Assembly (NCBI GenBank): GCA_039029315.1
Contig: JBCCGK010000132.1
Location: 1-28,113, forward strand
Direction of reading: 5' to 3'
Source of the DNA: JBCCCJ01 sp039029315
GTDB lineage: Bacteria > Bacteroidota > Bacteroidia > J057
Length of the DNA: 28,113 nt
Part shown: piece by piece, positions 22,282-28,113 of the stretch
How positions within the stretch are numbered: the first letter of the stretch is position 1
How the letters are laid out: every line of letters begins with the position of its first letter
Notes under the pieces: generated by a model
Database searches by the model: none
The model's input: only the letters and a program-made list of their open reading frames with translations
Told to the model about the DNA's origin: nothing
Program-made: the position numbers and the translations under genes

Positions 22282-23223
22282 TTGAAACATATCCTCCAAG
22301 ATCTTAGAGATCACATCCGACAAGAAGCACACTGGGGCTATTACCTGACTGTAGGGCTCATCCTGGGATGTGTGATTTGGCTCAATTACTTCTCCATTCC
22401 TTATCAGAGCTTTGAAGCCTGGCTGATTTTGCCGGCCTATGGCACGCATTGGGCGACGCTGCGATATGTGGCGATGTATGGATTGCCCTATCTGCTGGCA
22501 GTAATGGCCTATGTGTATTTTCACAAGGAGCAGCAATTATTGCGGTCCAGGGAATTTTGGATCAAGGCTGGATTTGGCATACTCGTTCTCAGCTTTGACG
22601 CTGCATTCTTCTACCATCGACCAATTATTCGCGCCATAGATGATGCAGCAGCTCAACATGTAGTCAATCAGTTTTTGCTCAACCTGGACAGTACACTGGC
22701 GATGGCTTTGCCGCTGTTCATTTTCTGGATAGCCTATGAGAAGCGGAAAGAGTCCTTCTATGGATTGACCTGGAAAAAATTCAATCCCAGGCCCTATCTC
22801 TGGTTGTTGTTGCTCATGGTCCCCATTGTGTTAGGTGCCTCGATGACGGAGGATTTCATCGAGTACTATCCTACCCTCAAGCCTGAACGGATTGCACAGT
22901 GGACCGCCGTCCCTACCTGGCTCACCCTGGCGATCTTCGAATTCGTCTATGCTTCAGACTTTCTTTGGACAGAGCTGATTTTTCGGGGATTTTTTGTTGT
23001 GGGAATGATTCGGGTGATGGGCAAAGGCGCGATTCTTCCTTGTGCGACGCTTTATGCTGTACGGCATTTTGCCAAACCAGTCATGGAAACAGTCGGCTCA
23101 ATCTTTGGCGGATATATTCTCGGGGTGATTGCCTTTCGAAGCAAAAGCATCCTGGGAGGATTTTTGGTTCATGTCGGGATCGCTTTATTGATGGATGTGT
23201 TTGCCTTGTTTCAGCGGATGTAA
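22282..23223 (+). CDS. CPBP-family (Rce1/Abi-type) membrane protein
   Basis: The 313-residue protein uses a TTG start, the first possible start after the toxin-frame stop at 22275; a downstream start cannot be excluded. About seven to eight membrane segments are visible. The CPBP motifs lie in the last third: WTELIFRGFF (motif 1), ATLYAVRHFAKP (motif 2 His) and GGFLVHVGIALLMD (motif 3 His). Motif 1 in the family is usually Glu-Glu-x-x-x-Arg; here the first Glu is Thr, so protease activity is uncertain. Members cleave prenylated or other peptides in the membrane, or confer immunity to bacteriocins. It lies directly after the dead toxin gene and before metY, without operon-like overlap. Confidence 0.82.
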   Translation: MKHILQDLRDHIRQEAHWGYYLTVGLILGCVIWLNYFSIPYQSFEAWLILPAYGTHWATLRYVAMYGLPYLLAVMAYVYFHKEQQLLRSREFWIKAGFGILVLSFDAAFFYHRPIIRAIDDAAAQHVVNQFLLNLDSTLAMALPLFIFWIAYEKRKESFYGLTWKKFNPRPYLWLLLLMVPIVLGASMTEDFIEYYPTLKPERIAQWTAVPTWLTLAIFEFVYASDFLWTELIFRGFFVVGMIRVMGKGAILPCATLYAVRHFAKPVMETVGSIFGGYILGVIAFRSKSILGGFLVHVGIALLMDVFALFQRM

Positions 23224-23287
23224 GTAACTTGGGCGACATTCCAGTGCAACGAAAGTGTCTTTCTTGTTGCCATATACCACAAAGCTC

Positions 23288-24583
23288 ATGTCAGAAAGAA
23301 AAAAGTTTGGATTTGAAACGCGCATGCTCCATGCGGGTCATATCCCGGATTCCTCTACCGGAGCCAGAGCCGTTCCCATCTATCAGACCACTTCCTATGT
23401 CTTCGATGATACTGATTATGCTGCCCAACTCTTTGAACTGAAGCAGTATGGCAATATCTATTCCCGGATCAACAATCCAACAACTGCGGTATTCGAAGAG
23501 CGGATGGCCTCTTTGGAAAATGCAACAGGAGCAGTAGGAACAGCCAGTGGAATGGCGGCACAGTTCATGACCTTCATGACCTTGTTCAAACCGGGAGATG
23601 AGATTGTCGCCTCTTCACATCTCTATGGCGGGACGCATACCCAATTGGAACATACCCTCAAGAAACTCTCCGTTAAGGTTCATTTCGTAGACCCTGACAA
23701 GATTGACAATTGGGAGAAGGCAATTGGCTTCAAAACCAAAGCCCTGTATGGAGAAACCATTGGCAATCCAAAAGGCAGTATTCTGGACATCGAGCCATTG
23801 GCAGCTTTGGCAAAGGATCGAAGCATTCCCCTGATCGTGGACAATACGATGGCTTCTCCTTATCTCTGTCGCCCCATAGATTATGGTGCCAATATTGTGC
23901 TGCACTCTGCCACCAAATTCATCGGTGGACATGGCAATTCCATCGGCGGGGTCATCACAGAATCGGGGGAATTTGACTACAGCCATTTTTCGACCATTGC
24001 AGATCCTTCTCCTGCCTACCACAACCTGAAATTCTACGAGACCTTTGGGCATTATGCTTTTCTGATGAAAGCACGCGTTGAGACCATGCGGGACACAGGG
24101 GCTTGCATGTCGCCTTTTAATGCCTTCCAACTCATTCAGGGACTAGAAACGCTTTCTGTCAGGATGAAACGGCATGTCGCCAATGCACAGGCCATCGCAG
24201 AATTTCTGAAGGACCATCCACAAGTCGCCTGGGTCAACTACGCTGGATTGCCGGACAGTCCTTATTTTGAACTGGCCAAGAAGTATACTCCGGAAGGTCC
24301 AGGTGCAGTATTTTCTTTTGGGCTAAAAGCTGGGAGTGGAGATGCACGGCTTGCAGGAAAATCCTTCATCGAGTCCTTGCAATTGTTCTCTCATCTTGCC
24401 AATATTGGGGATGCCAGAAGTCTGGTCATTCACCCTGCAACCACAACACATGCGCAGTTGACGGATGAAGAATTGACTGCAGCAGGGGTAGCACCTGAAA
24501 TGGTGCGTTTGTCAATCGGAATGGAAACTTTAGAAGATTTATTATGGGATCTGGATCAAGCCTTGCATGCGATATCACAATGA
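23288..24583 (+). CDS. metY: O-acetylhomoserine sulfhydrylase (PLP-dependent)
   Basis: The 431-residue protein, from the ATG at 23288 (MSERKKFGFETRMLHAG), is a Cys/Met-metabolism PLP enzyme. A longer frame from 23255 uses a non-ATG start and is rejected. Visible are PIYQTTSYVFDDTDYAAQLF, YSRINNPTTAVFEERMASLE, SSHLYGGTHTQLEHTLKKL, IVDNTMASPYLCRPIDYGA, and the PLP lysine K210 in HSATKFIGGHGNSIGG. The length and the long insert (ETFGHYAFLMKARVETMRDT) match O-acetylhomoserine aminocarboxypropyltransferases, which make homocysteine from O-acetylhomoserine and sulfide. Methionine gamma-lyase is less likely by length. It overlaps the CoA-binding gene by four bases. Confidence 0.9.
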   Translation: MSERKKFGFETRMLHAGHIPDSSTGARAVPIYQTTSYVFDDTDYAAQLFELKQYGNIYSRINNPTTAVFEERMASLENATGAVGTASGMAAQFMTFMTLFKPGDEIVASSHLYGGTHTQLEHTLKKLSVKVHFVDPDKIDNWEKAIGFKTKALYGETIGNPKGSILDIEPLAALAKDRSIPLIVDNTMASPYLCRPIDYGANIVLHSATKFIGGHGNSIGGVITESGEFDYSHFSTIADPSPAYHNLKFYETFGHYAFLMKARVETMRDTGACMSPFNAFQLIQGLETLSVRMKRHVANAQAIAEFLKDHPQVAWVNYAGLPDSPYFELAKKYTPEGPGAVFSFGLKAGSGDARLAGKSFIESLQLFSHLANIGDARSLVIHPATTTHAQLTDEELTAAGVAPEMVRLSIGMETLEDLLWDLDQALHAISQ

Positions 24584-25083
24584 ACACTGTCCTCACAGCT
24601 GAGGAAAGACATCTGTTTCAAAACCCCAGAACCATCCAACGATTGTTGGGGGAGGCCAAGACCATAGCCATGGTAGGCTTATCTGATAAACCACACCGTC
24701 CAAGCTATTTTGTAGCGACTTATCTGCAATCTGAAGGCTATCGGGTGATTCCAGTCAATCCCCGCGCCAAGGAAATCCTCGGTGAGACCTCCTATCCAGA
24801 CCTGAAGAGTATCCCCTTCCCGGTCGATATGGTTGACATCTTTCGGCGCGCCAGTGAATGTCCTGCTATCGTGCAGGATGCCATTGATATAGGCGCTAAA
24901 TCCGTTTGGATGCAGCTCCGAATTGTCCATCCAGAATCAGCACAACTCGCGCTTGATGCTGGCCTGGACGCCATCATGGATCGCTGTATCAAGATGGAAC
25001 ATGGCCGCTACAATGGCAGCTTGCATTGGGTGGGGATGAATACAGAGATTATCAGCGCAAAAAAAGCCAAAAGGCTGTTTTGA
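24580..25083 (+). CDS. CoA-binding domain protein (YccU-like)
   Basis: The 167-residue protein starts at the ATG at 24580, overlapping the metY stop (ATGA). It is a single Rossmann-type CoA-binding domain: TIAMVGLSDKPHRPSYFVAT, GYRVIPVNPRAKEILGETSY, VDMVDIFRRASECPAIVQDA, AKSVWMQLRIVHPESAQLAL and MDRCIKMEHGR. This is the YccU family of succinyl-CoA-synthetase-like CoA-binding proteins, length normal. In many genomes such a gene neighbours metY/metX, so a link to sulfur or methionine metabolism is plausible but unproven. Confidence 0.92.
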   Translation: MNTVLTAEERHLFQNPRTIQRLLGEAKTIAMVGLSDKPHRPSYFVATYLQSEGYRVIPVNPRAKEILGETSYPDLKSIPFPVDMVDIFRRASECPAIVQDAIDIGAKSVWMQLRIVHPESAQLALDAGLDAIMDRCIKMEHGRYNGSLHWVGMNTEIISAKKAKRLF

Positions 25084-25341
25084 CAACCGATAGCGGGGAG
25101 AGAGATATGAACCACCTCTGTAGTTCTTTGTGTTTCCGCATTTCTTTTTTGGGTGCTTTGACAATGTTAGTGGAGCCGGTAATAAATCCTTCCTTGCTCG
25201 CTTATGACCTCTTCCCCACAAGTCTCGTTTTTCCTTCAGGAGGAACAATCCACCATCTCAGAATGTTGCTTCCACAACTTTTGTCAAAGAACTCTTTTAT
25301 TGAATCATTGCAATCTGTTTTTTAGTCCAAACCCAACCTAC

Positions 25342-26316
25342 ATGCCTGGTTTCAGAACGGCTTTTTCGCTTTTGCTTCTGTTTCTTTTTTCTGCTTTCAC
25401 TCATCTGTCAACTGCCCAATCCAGCCTTCCGAGATTTCACGTCCAACGTGATTTTAAGGCCAACCAGTCTTTTTTCCTGAATGATACCCTGCCGAACAAA
25501 AAACGTAGCAGATGGATCGCCGGAATGGCTGGCGGAGGCTATGGACTCGCAGCCTTGTACATGGGAACGGCCTGGTACGGCCAGGAAGAACTGTCGAGTT
25601 TTCACTTTTTTGACGATAGCCATGAATGGAAACAGATTGACAAATTTGGTCATCTTCTGGGCAGCTATACGGGCAGTCGATGGATGATTGACCTCTTTCG
25701 GTGGTCAGGCATGCCCAAGCGCAAAGCCATTCTAATCGGAAGTACCTCTGGATTTCTGGCAATGAGCAGCATAGAAGTCTTTGATGGGTTTGGGGAAAAT
25801 TGGGGCTTTAGCTGGTCTGATGTCGGAGCCAATTTTTTGGGAGCTTCTCTGGCAGCAGTGAATCAACTGGCCTGGAATGAAAATCGCCTTCAGCTGAAGG
25901 TCAGTTACCATAGATCAGCTTATACAGGAACAGACAATCCTGACTTTAATCGTCTATTCGGGAATAACTTTGCTGAATGGGTCTTGAAAGACTACAATGG
26001 GCACAATCTCTGGTTAAGCATTCGTGTACATGACTTCCTGCCGGAAAGCGCGTTCAAAGATCGTTTTCCTCCCTGGCTCAATCTCGCTGTCGGCTACGGA
26101 GCAGAAGGACTGGAAGGAGGCTATGACGATCCCATGAGTAATTGGAGGACAAGAGAATACAGACAATTGTACCTGAGTCTGGATATTGATCCGACCCATA
26201 TCAAGACAAGATCGGGTTTTCTGAATGCGCTATTCAGAACCGTAAATCTATTCCGAATTCCTCTTCCAGCCATTCGCTTTGATCGGCAAGGAGTAGCATT
26301 GCGCCCATGGGAATAG
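25342..26316 (+). CDS. DUF2279 family exported protein
   Basis: The 324-residue protein starts at the ATG at 25342, which gives a Sec signal (MPGFRTAFSLLLLFLFSAFT, ending near THLSTAQ). The frame is open further upstream to 25204 but that extension has no signal and is rejected. DUF2279/YfiM features: RWIAGMAGGGYGLAALYMGT, WYGQEELSSFHFFDDSHEWK, IDKFGHLLGSYTGSR, STSGFLAMSSIEVFDGFGEN, WGFSWSDVGANFLGASL, and a C-terminal part with alternating strands (LYLSLDID at the end). Probably an outer-membrane-associated protein of unknown function. The terminator at 26321-26345 follows closely. Confidence 0.87.
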   Translation: MPGFRTAFSLLLLFLFSAFTHLSTAQSSLPRFHVQRDFKANQSFFLNDTLPNKKRSRWIAGMAGGGYGLAALYMGTAWYGQEELSSFHFFDDSHEWKQIDKFGHLLGSYTGSRWMIDLFRWSGMPKRKAILIGSTSGFLAMSSIEVFDGFGENWGFSWSDVGANFLGASLAAVNQLAWNENRLQLKVSYHRSAYTGTDNPDFNRLFGNNFAEWVLKDYNGHNLWLSIRVHDFLPESAFKDRFPPWLNLAVGYGAEGLEGGYDDPMSNWRTREYRQLYLSLDIDPTHIKTRSGFLNALFRTVNLFRIPLPAIRFDRQGVALRPWE

Positions 26317-26345
26317 AAAAAGCAGCACTGGAAAACAGTGCTGCT
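26317..26345 (-). terminator. Bidirectional hairpin terminator between convergent genes
   Basis: A perfect 10-bp stem (AGCAGCACTG at 26321-26330, CAGTGCTGCT at 26336-26345) with a 5-base loop lies between the convergent DUF2279 and T9SS genes. On the minus strand it is followed by a run of U (complement of AAAA at 26317-26320), making a classic intrinsic terminator for the T9SS gene. It can also serve the DUF2279 gene, whose stop is only 4 bases away. Confidence 0.85.
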
Positions 26346-26368
26346 CAACTCTATTGTACATCAAACTA

Positions 26369-26716
26369 TCAGAGTAGTGAGAGTCTATGCGTATACTTTT
26401 CTTCTCCCAGTGATACTTCAACCATATAAATCCCCTTTGGCACAGTCGTAAGAGAAATTTCTCTCTTGTTTTCTCCCGCAAAGGAAGAGAAAGAATGGCT
26501 GTACACTTCTGATCCAATCAGGTTGTAAACTTTGATGTTTACTTTCTCAGACTTTTCAAGACCTGTGAGTTTCAATGAAAAATGACCATCAGTGGTTGGA
26601 TTTGGATAAATACTTACCTCTACCCCAGCTACAATAAAGCTGGACTTATCCGGGAATTGCATAGACATAGACAACAAGCAAGAAAGGAAGAGAAAAAAAG
26701 TAAGGATTACTCTCAT
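26369..26716 (-). CDS. Miniature protein consisting of a signal peptide and a T9SS type A sorting domain
   Basis: From the ATG at 26716 (MRVILTFFLFLSCLLSMSMQ) the protein has 115 residues: a Sec signal, about ten residues, then straight into a type IX secretion C-terminal sorting domain. This reads VEVSIYPNPTTDGHFSLKLT, VNIKVYNLIGSEVYSHSFSS, KREISLTTVPKGIYMVEVSL, and ends EEKYTHRLSLL, the usual K-x-x-R-like terminal pattern. The longer frame from 26749 is rejected because the signal would be internal. T9SS cargo normally carries a large passenger; none is here. It may be a decayed gene or a true free-standing CTD. Divergent from rnpB. Confidence 0.87.
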   Translation of the reverse strand: MRVILTFFLFLSCLLSMSMQFPDKSSFIVAGVEVSIYPNPTTDGHFSLKLTGLEKSEKVNIKVYNLIGSEVYSHSFSSFAGENKREISLTTVPKGIYMVEVSLGEEKYTHRLSLL

Positions 26717-26795
26717 AGGTTTTAAGGCAGAAAAGTACAGTCGAATCAAAGAGAAAATTTGTTCCTCTCCTTGTAAAAATACAAATTGAGGGGCC

Positions 26796-26830
26796 TTGGT
26801 TCAAGGCTATGTAAGAAATACAATCATTTG
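26796..26830 (+). promoter_or_regulatory. Possible promoter of the RNase P RNA gene
   Basis: A TTG at 26796-26798 and ATCATTTG at 26823-26830 resemble the Bacteroidota -33 (TTTG) and -7 (TAnnTTTG) elements, but the spacing (24) is long and the -7 has two mismatches. The position would put the start near 26838-26842, right at the RNA's first helix. A 6-bp dyad GCCTTG/CAAGGC overlaps the -33. Confidence 0.3.
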
Positions 26831-26839
26831 ATTGAAGAC

Positions 26840-27202
26840 ATCGAGAGGTGATTCCATCGCTCCGCATCTGCGGAGAGGAAAGTCCGGGCAACACAGAGCA
26901 TCCTGCTTCCTAACGGGAAGGGTTCCGACTTGTCGGGATACAGCAAGTGCAACAGAGAGTAGACCGCCCCGGCTTGTCGGGGTAAGGCTGAAAGGGTGGG
27001 GTAAGAGCCCACCGGTGTTCCAGGTGACTGGGGCAGCCAGGTAAACCTCAGGAGTTGAAAGGCCAAATAAACCGGCGCTTAAGGGCGGCTCGTCTTATGC
27101 CGGTGGGTAGGCTGATTGAGGTGTCGGGCAACTGGCATCCTAGATAAATGATGGAAGTCCCGCTTTGGCGGGAGACAGAATCCGGCTTATAAGCCTCTTG
27201 AA
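26840..27202 (+). ncRNA. rnpB: RNase P RNA (bacterial type A, Bacteroidota)
   Basis: This is the catalytic RNA of RNase P, which matures tRNA 5' ends. Conserved blocks occur in order: GAGGAAAGTCCGGGCAACAC (the CR I region), ACAGAGAGTAGACCGCC, GGTAAGGCTGAAAGGGTGGG (CR II/III region), GTAAGAGCCCACCGGTG, AGATAAATGATGGAAG and ACAGAATCCGGCTTATA (CR V). The terminal helix P1 is CGAGAGGT (26842-26849) with GCCTCTTG (27193-27200). Length is about 360, normal for the type. A terminator follows at once. Ends are estimated from P1. Confidence 0.95.
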
Positions 27203-27234
27203 AAATGGGAAGCCTTGAAGGTTTCCCATTTTTT
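27201..27234 (+). terminator. Intrinsic terminator of rnpB
   Basis: AAAAATGGGAAGCC (27201-27214) pairs with GGTTTCCCATTTTTT (27220-27234) with one G-U pair and a 5-base loop, ending in a U-run. It directly follows the closing P1 helix. Confidence 0.85.
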
Positions 27235-27320
27235 GTTGCTTGTGGGTGGCAGGCCAAAGAATGCACATCAATCCAGCAATCTTCGATCTCTCAAGGGACC
27301 TGAGACTAGCCGAAATAAGG

Positions 27321-27345
27321 AGCCTTTTCCGGGAAGGAAAAGGCT
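27321..27345 (-). terminator. Hairpin terminator of the Ser/Arg-repeat gene
   Basis: AGCCTTTTCC (27321-27330) pairs perfectly with GGAAAAGGCT (27336-27345), 36 bases past the stop of the minus-strand Ser/Arg-repeat gene. The following sequence on that strand (CCTTATTTCGG) is only moderately U-rich. The gap 27240-27380 contains nothing else I recognise. Confidence 0.6.
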
Positions 27346-27380
27346 CAAACACACCACCAAAAGACAATTCTAGCATGTAA

Positions 27381-28112
27381 TTATCTGCGCCGGACAGTGG
27401 CAGATCGGGAGCTGCTACTTCGCTTCGAACTGCTGGATCGGTTTACACTGGACCTGGCGGATGTATTTCTTTGAGAACTATTGCTTCTATTCATGCTCTG
27501 TCGAGATCCACTGCTACGCTGGGAGTTCGAAGGTCGGCTATAGCTGCTTGAACTACGCTGTGAGCTGCTGGATCGATTGACATTCTGTCGAGATCCACTG
27601 CTACGCTGAGAGTTCGAAGGTCGGCTATAGCTGCTGCTTGAACTACGCTGAGAGCTGCTGGATCGATTGACATTCTGCCGAGATCCACTGCTACGCTGAG
27701 AGTTCGATGATCGGTTATAGCTGCCTGAGCTACGCTGAGAGCTGCTGGATCGATTGACATTCTGTCGAGATCCACTGCTACGCTGCGAATTTGATGATCG
27801 GTTATAGCTACTGCTACTTCTGGAAGAGCGATTGGGTGAGCTATAAGTAGATCGATTGCTGTTGCGCTCTGGGCTGGTGGATCGGTTATAGCTGCTGCTG
27901 CTTCTGGAAGAGCGGTTGGGTGAGCTATAGGTAGATCGGCTGCTATTGCGCTCTGGGCTAGTGGATCGGTTATAGCTACTGCTACTTCTGGAAGAGCGGT
28001 TGGGTGAGCTATAAGTAGATCGATTGCTGTTGCGCTCTGGGCTGGTGGATCGGTTATAGCTGCTGCTGCTTCTGGAAGAGCGGTTGGGTGAGCTATAAGT
28101 AGATCGATTGCT
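27381..28112 (-). CDS. Ser/Arg-rich tandem-repeat protein, C-terminal part (5' end outside window)
   Basis: A minus-strand frame is open from the right edge of the window to a TAA at 27381-27383, giving 243 residues without a start. About half the residues are Ser and many of the rest Arg, Asn or Tyr. The upstream part is a tandem 28-residue repeat (exact 84-bp period at 27864, 27948 and 28032), with units such as NRSTYSSPNRSSRSSSSYN then RSTSPERNS. The downstream part has 29-30-residue units (87-90 bp spacing at 27498, 27585, 27675, 27762) containing QRSSGSRQNVNRSSSS. It ends SSSRSATVRRR. Similar Ser/Arg/Asn tails occur at the ends of exported Bacteroidota proteins, but the folded domain, if any, is off the window. 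Other frames here are shadows. Confidence 0.8.
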   Translation of the reverse strand, partial: SNRSTYSSPNRSSRSSSSYNRSTSPERNSNRSTYSSPNRSSRSSSSYNRSTSPERNSSRSTYSSPNRSSRSSSSYNRSTSPERNSNRSTYSSPNRSSRSSSSYNRSSNSQRSSGSRQNVNRSSSSQRSSGSYNRSSNSQRSSGSRQNVNRSSSSQRSSSSSYSRPSNSQRSSGSRQNVNRSSSSQRSSSSYSRPSNSQRSSGSRQSMNRSNSSQRNTSARSSVNRSSSSKRSSSSRSATVRRR

Positions 28113-28113
28113 G

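Noticed and set aside
23224..23287. A SAM-type riboswitch upstream of metY
   Set aside because: The gap is only 64 bases and shows none of the conserved riboswitch helices.
25084..25341. Upstream extension of the DUF2279 gene and a short frame from 25026
   Set aside because: The ATG at 25342 gives an ideal signal peptide; the upstream residues show no pattern.
27491..27775. Open frame with MSIDPAALSV repeats on the minus strand
   Set aside because: Its repeats are only the frame-shifted reading of the Ser/Arg repeats; the Ser/Arg frame is open across the whole region and has a proper stop and terminator.
27490..28113. CRISPR-like array
   Set aside because: The 84-90 bp units are head-to-tail coding repeats in multiples of three with no short repeat/variable spacer pattern.

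Overview
The window comes from a member of the Bacteroidota, probably a Saprospiria-type (Lewinella/Haliscomenobacter-like) or related marine/aquatic bacterium. The phylum call rests on a Bacteroidota-type RNase P RNA, a type IX secretion (T9SS) sorting-domain protein, DUF1501/DUF1800 and DUF1080/YceI/SUMF1-fold exported proteins, Tat and lipoprotein signals, and start regions without clear Shine-Dalgarno sequences. The class-level guess is weak.

Layout. (1) 1-4292: a 160-bp MITE-like element, a hairpin repeat, then a minus-strand operon of DUF1800 protein, DUF1501 Tat protein and a discoidin-like lipoprotein. (2) 4293-4920: a gene-free stretch with two strong CCTCGGAGG-armed hairpins and a repeat also found near position 380. 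(3) 4921-9636: an AT-rich minus-strand operon of a four-GAF soluble histidine kinase, a receiver-domain protein without a DNA-binding output, and a ComEC-like metallo-beta-lactamase-fold hydrolase. This is the best candidate for an undescribed signalling or defence-like module. (4) 9815-16705: minus-strand exported enzymes (SGNH hydrolase, Tat TIM-barrel isomerase, ApbE, Tat Gfo/Idh/MocA oxidoreductase, SUMF1-fold protein, YceI, DUF1080), which fit periplasmic processing of oxidised (3-keto) sugars. (5) 16706-17388: a gap with a second MITE-like element. (6) 17389-21559: plus strand: a DUF2167 membrane protein, a terminator/structured region, then a tight operon of a receiver-less sigma-54 activator, a HAD hydrolase, a class I isoprenoid-synthase-like protein and a DUF2809 membrane protein. 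(7) 21596-22275: a dead toxin-antitoxin pair; the antitoxin has an in-frame stop and the ParE-type toxin is split by a third MITE-like element whose removal restores the reading frame exactly. (8) 22282-26316: a CPBP-type membrane protein, O-acetylhomoserine sulfhydrylase, a CoA-binding protein and a DUF2279 protein. (9) 26369-28113: a miniature T9SS-domain protein, the RNase P RNA with its terminator, and the C-terminal part of a Ser/Arg-rich tandem-repeat protein running off the right edge.

Main observations. Three gene-free elements of 160, 160 and 161 bp, at 134-293, 17066-17225 and 21994-22154, share the plan of ~16-20 bp terminal inverted repeats beginning GARMCTGT, a hairpin at the exact centre, and flanking TAA or TTA/TAA. 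Their interiors differ. The third sits inside a toxin gene and gives a clean before/after view of one insertion. All functional calls come from reading the sequence and remembered family motifs; no database search was run.
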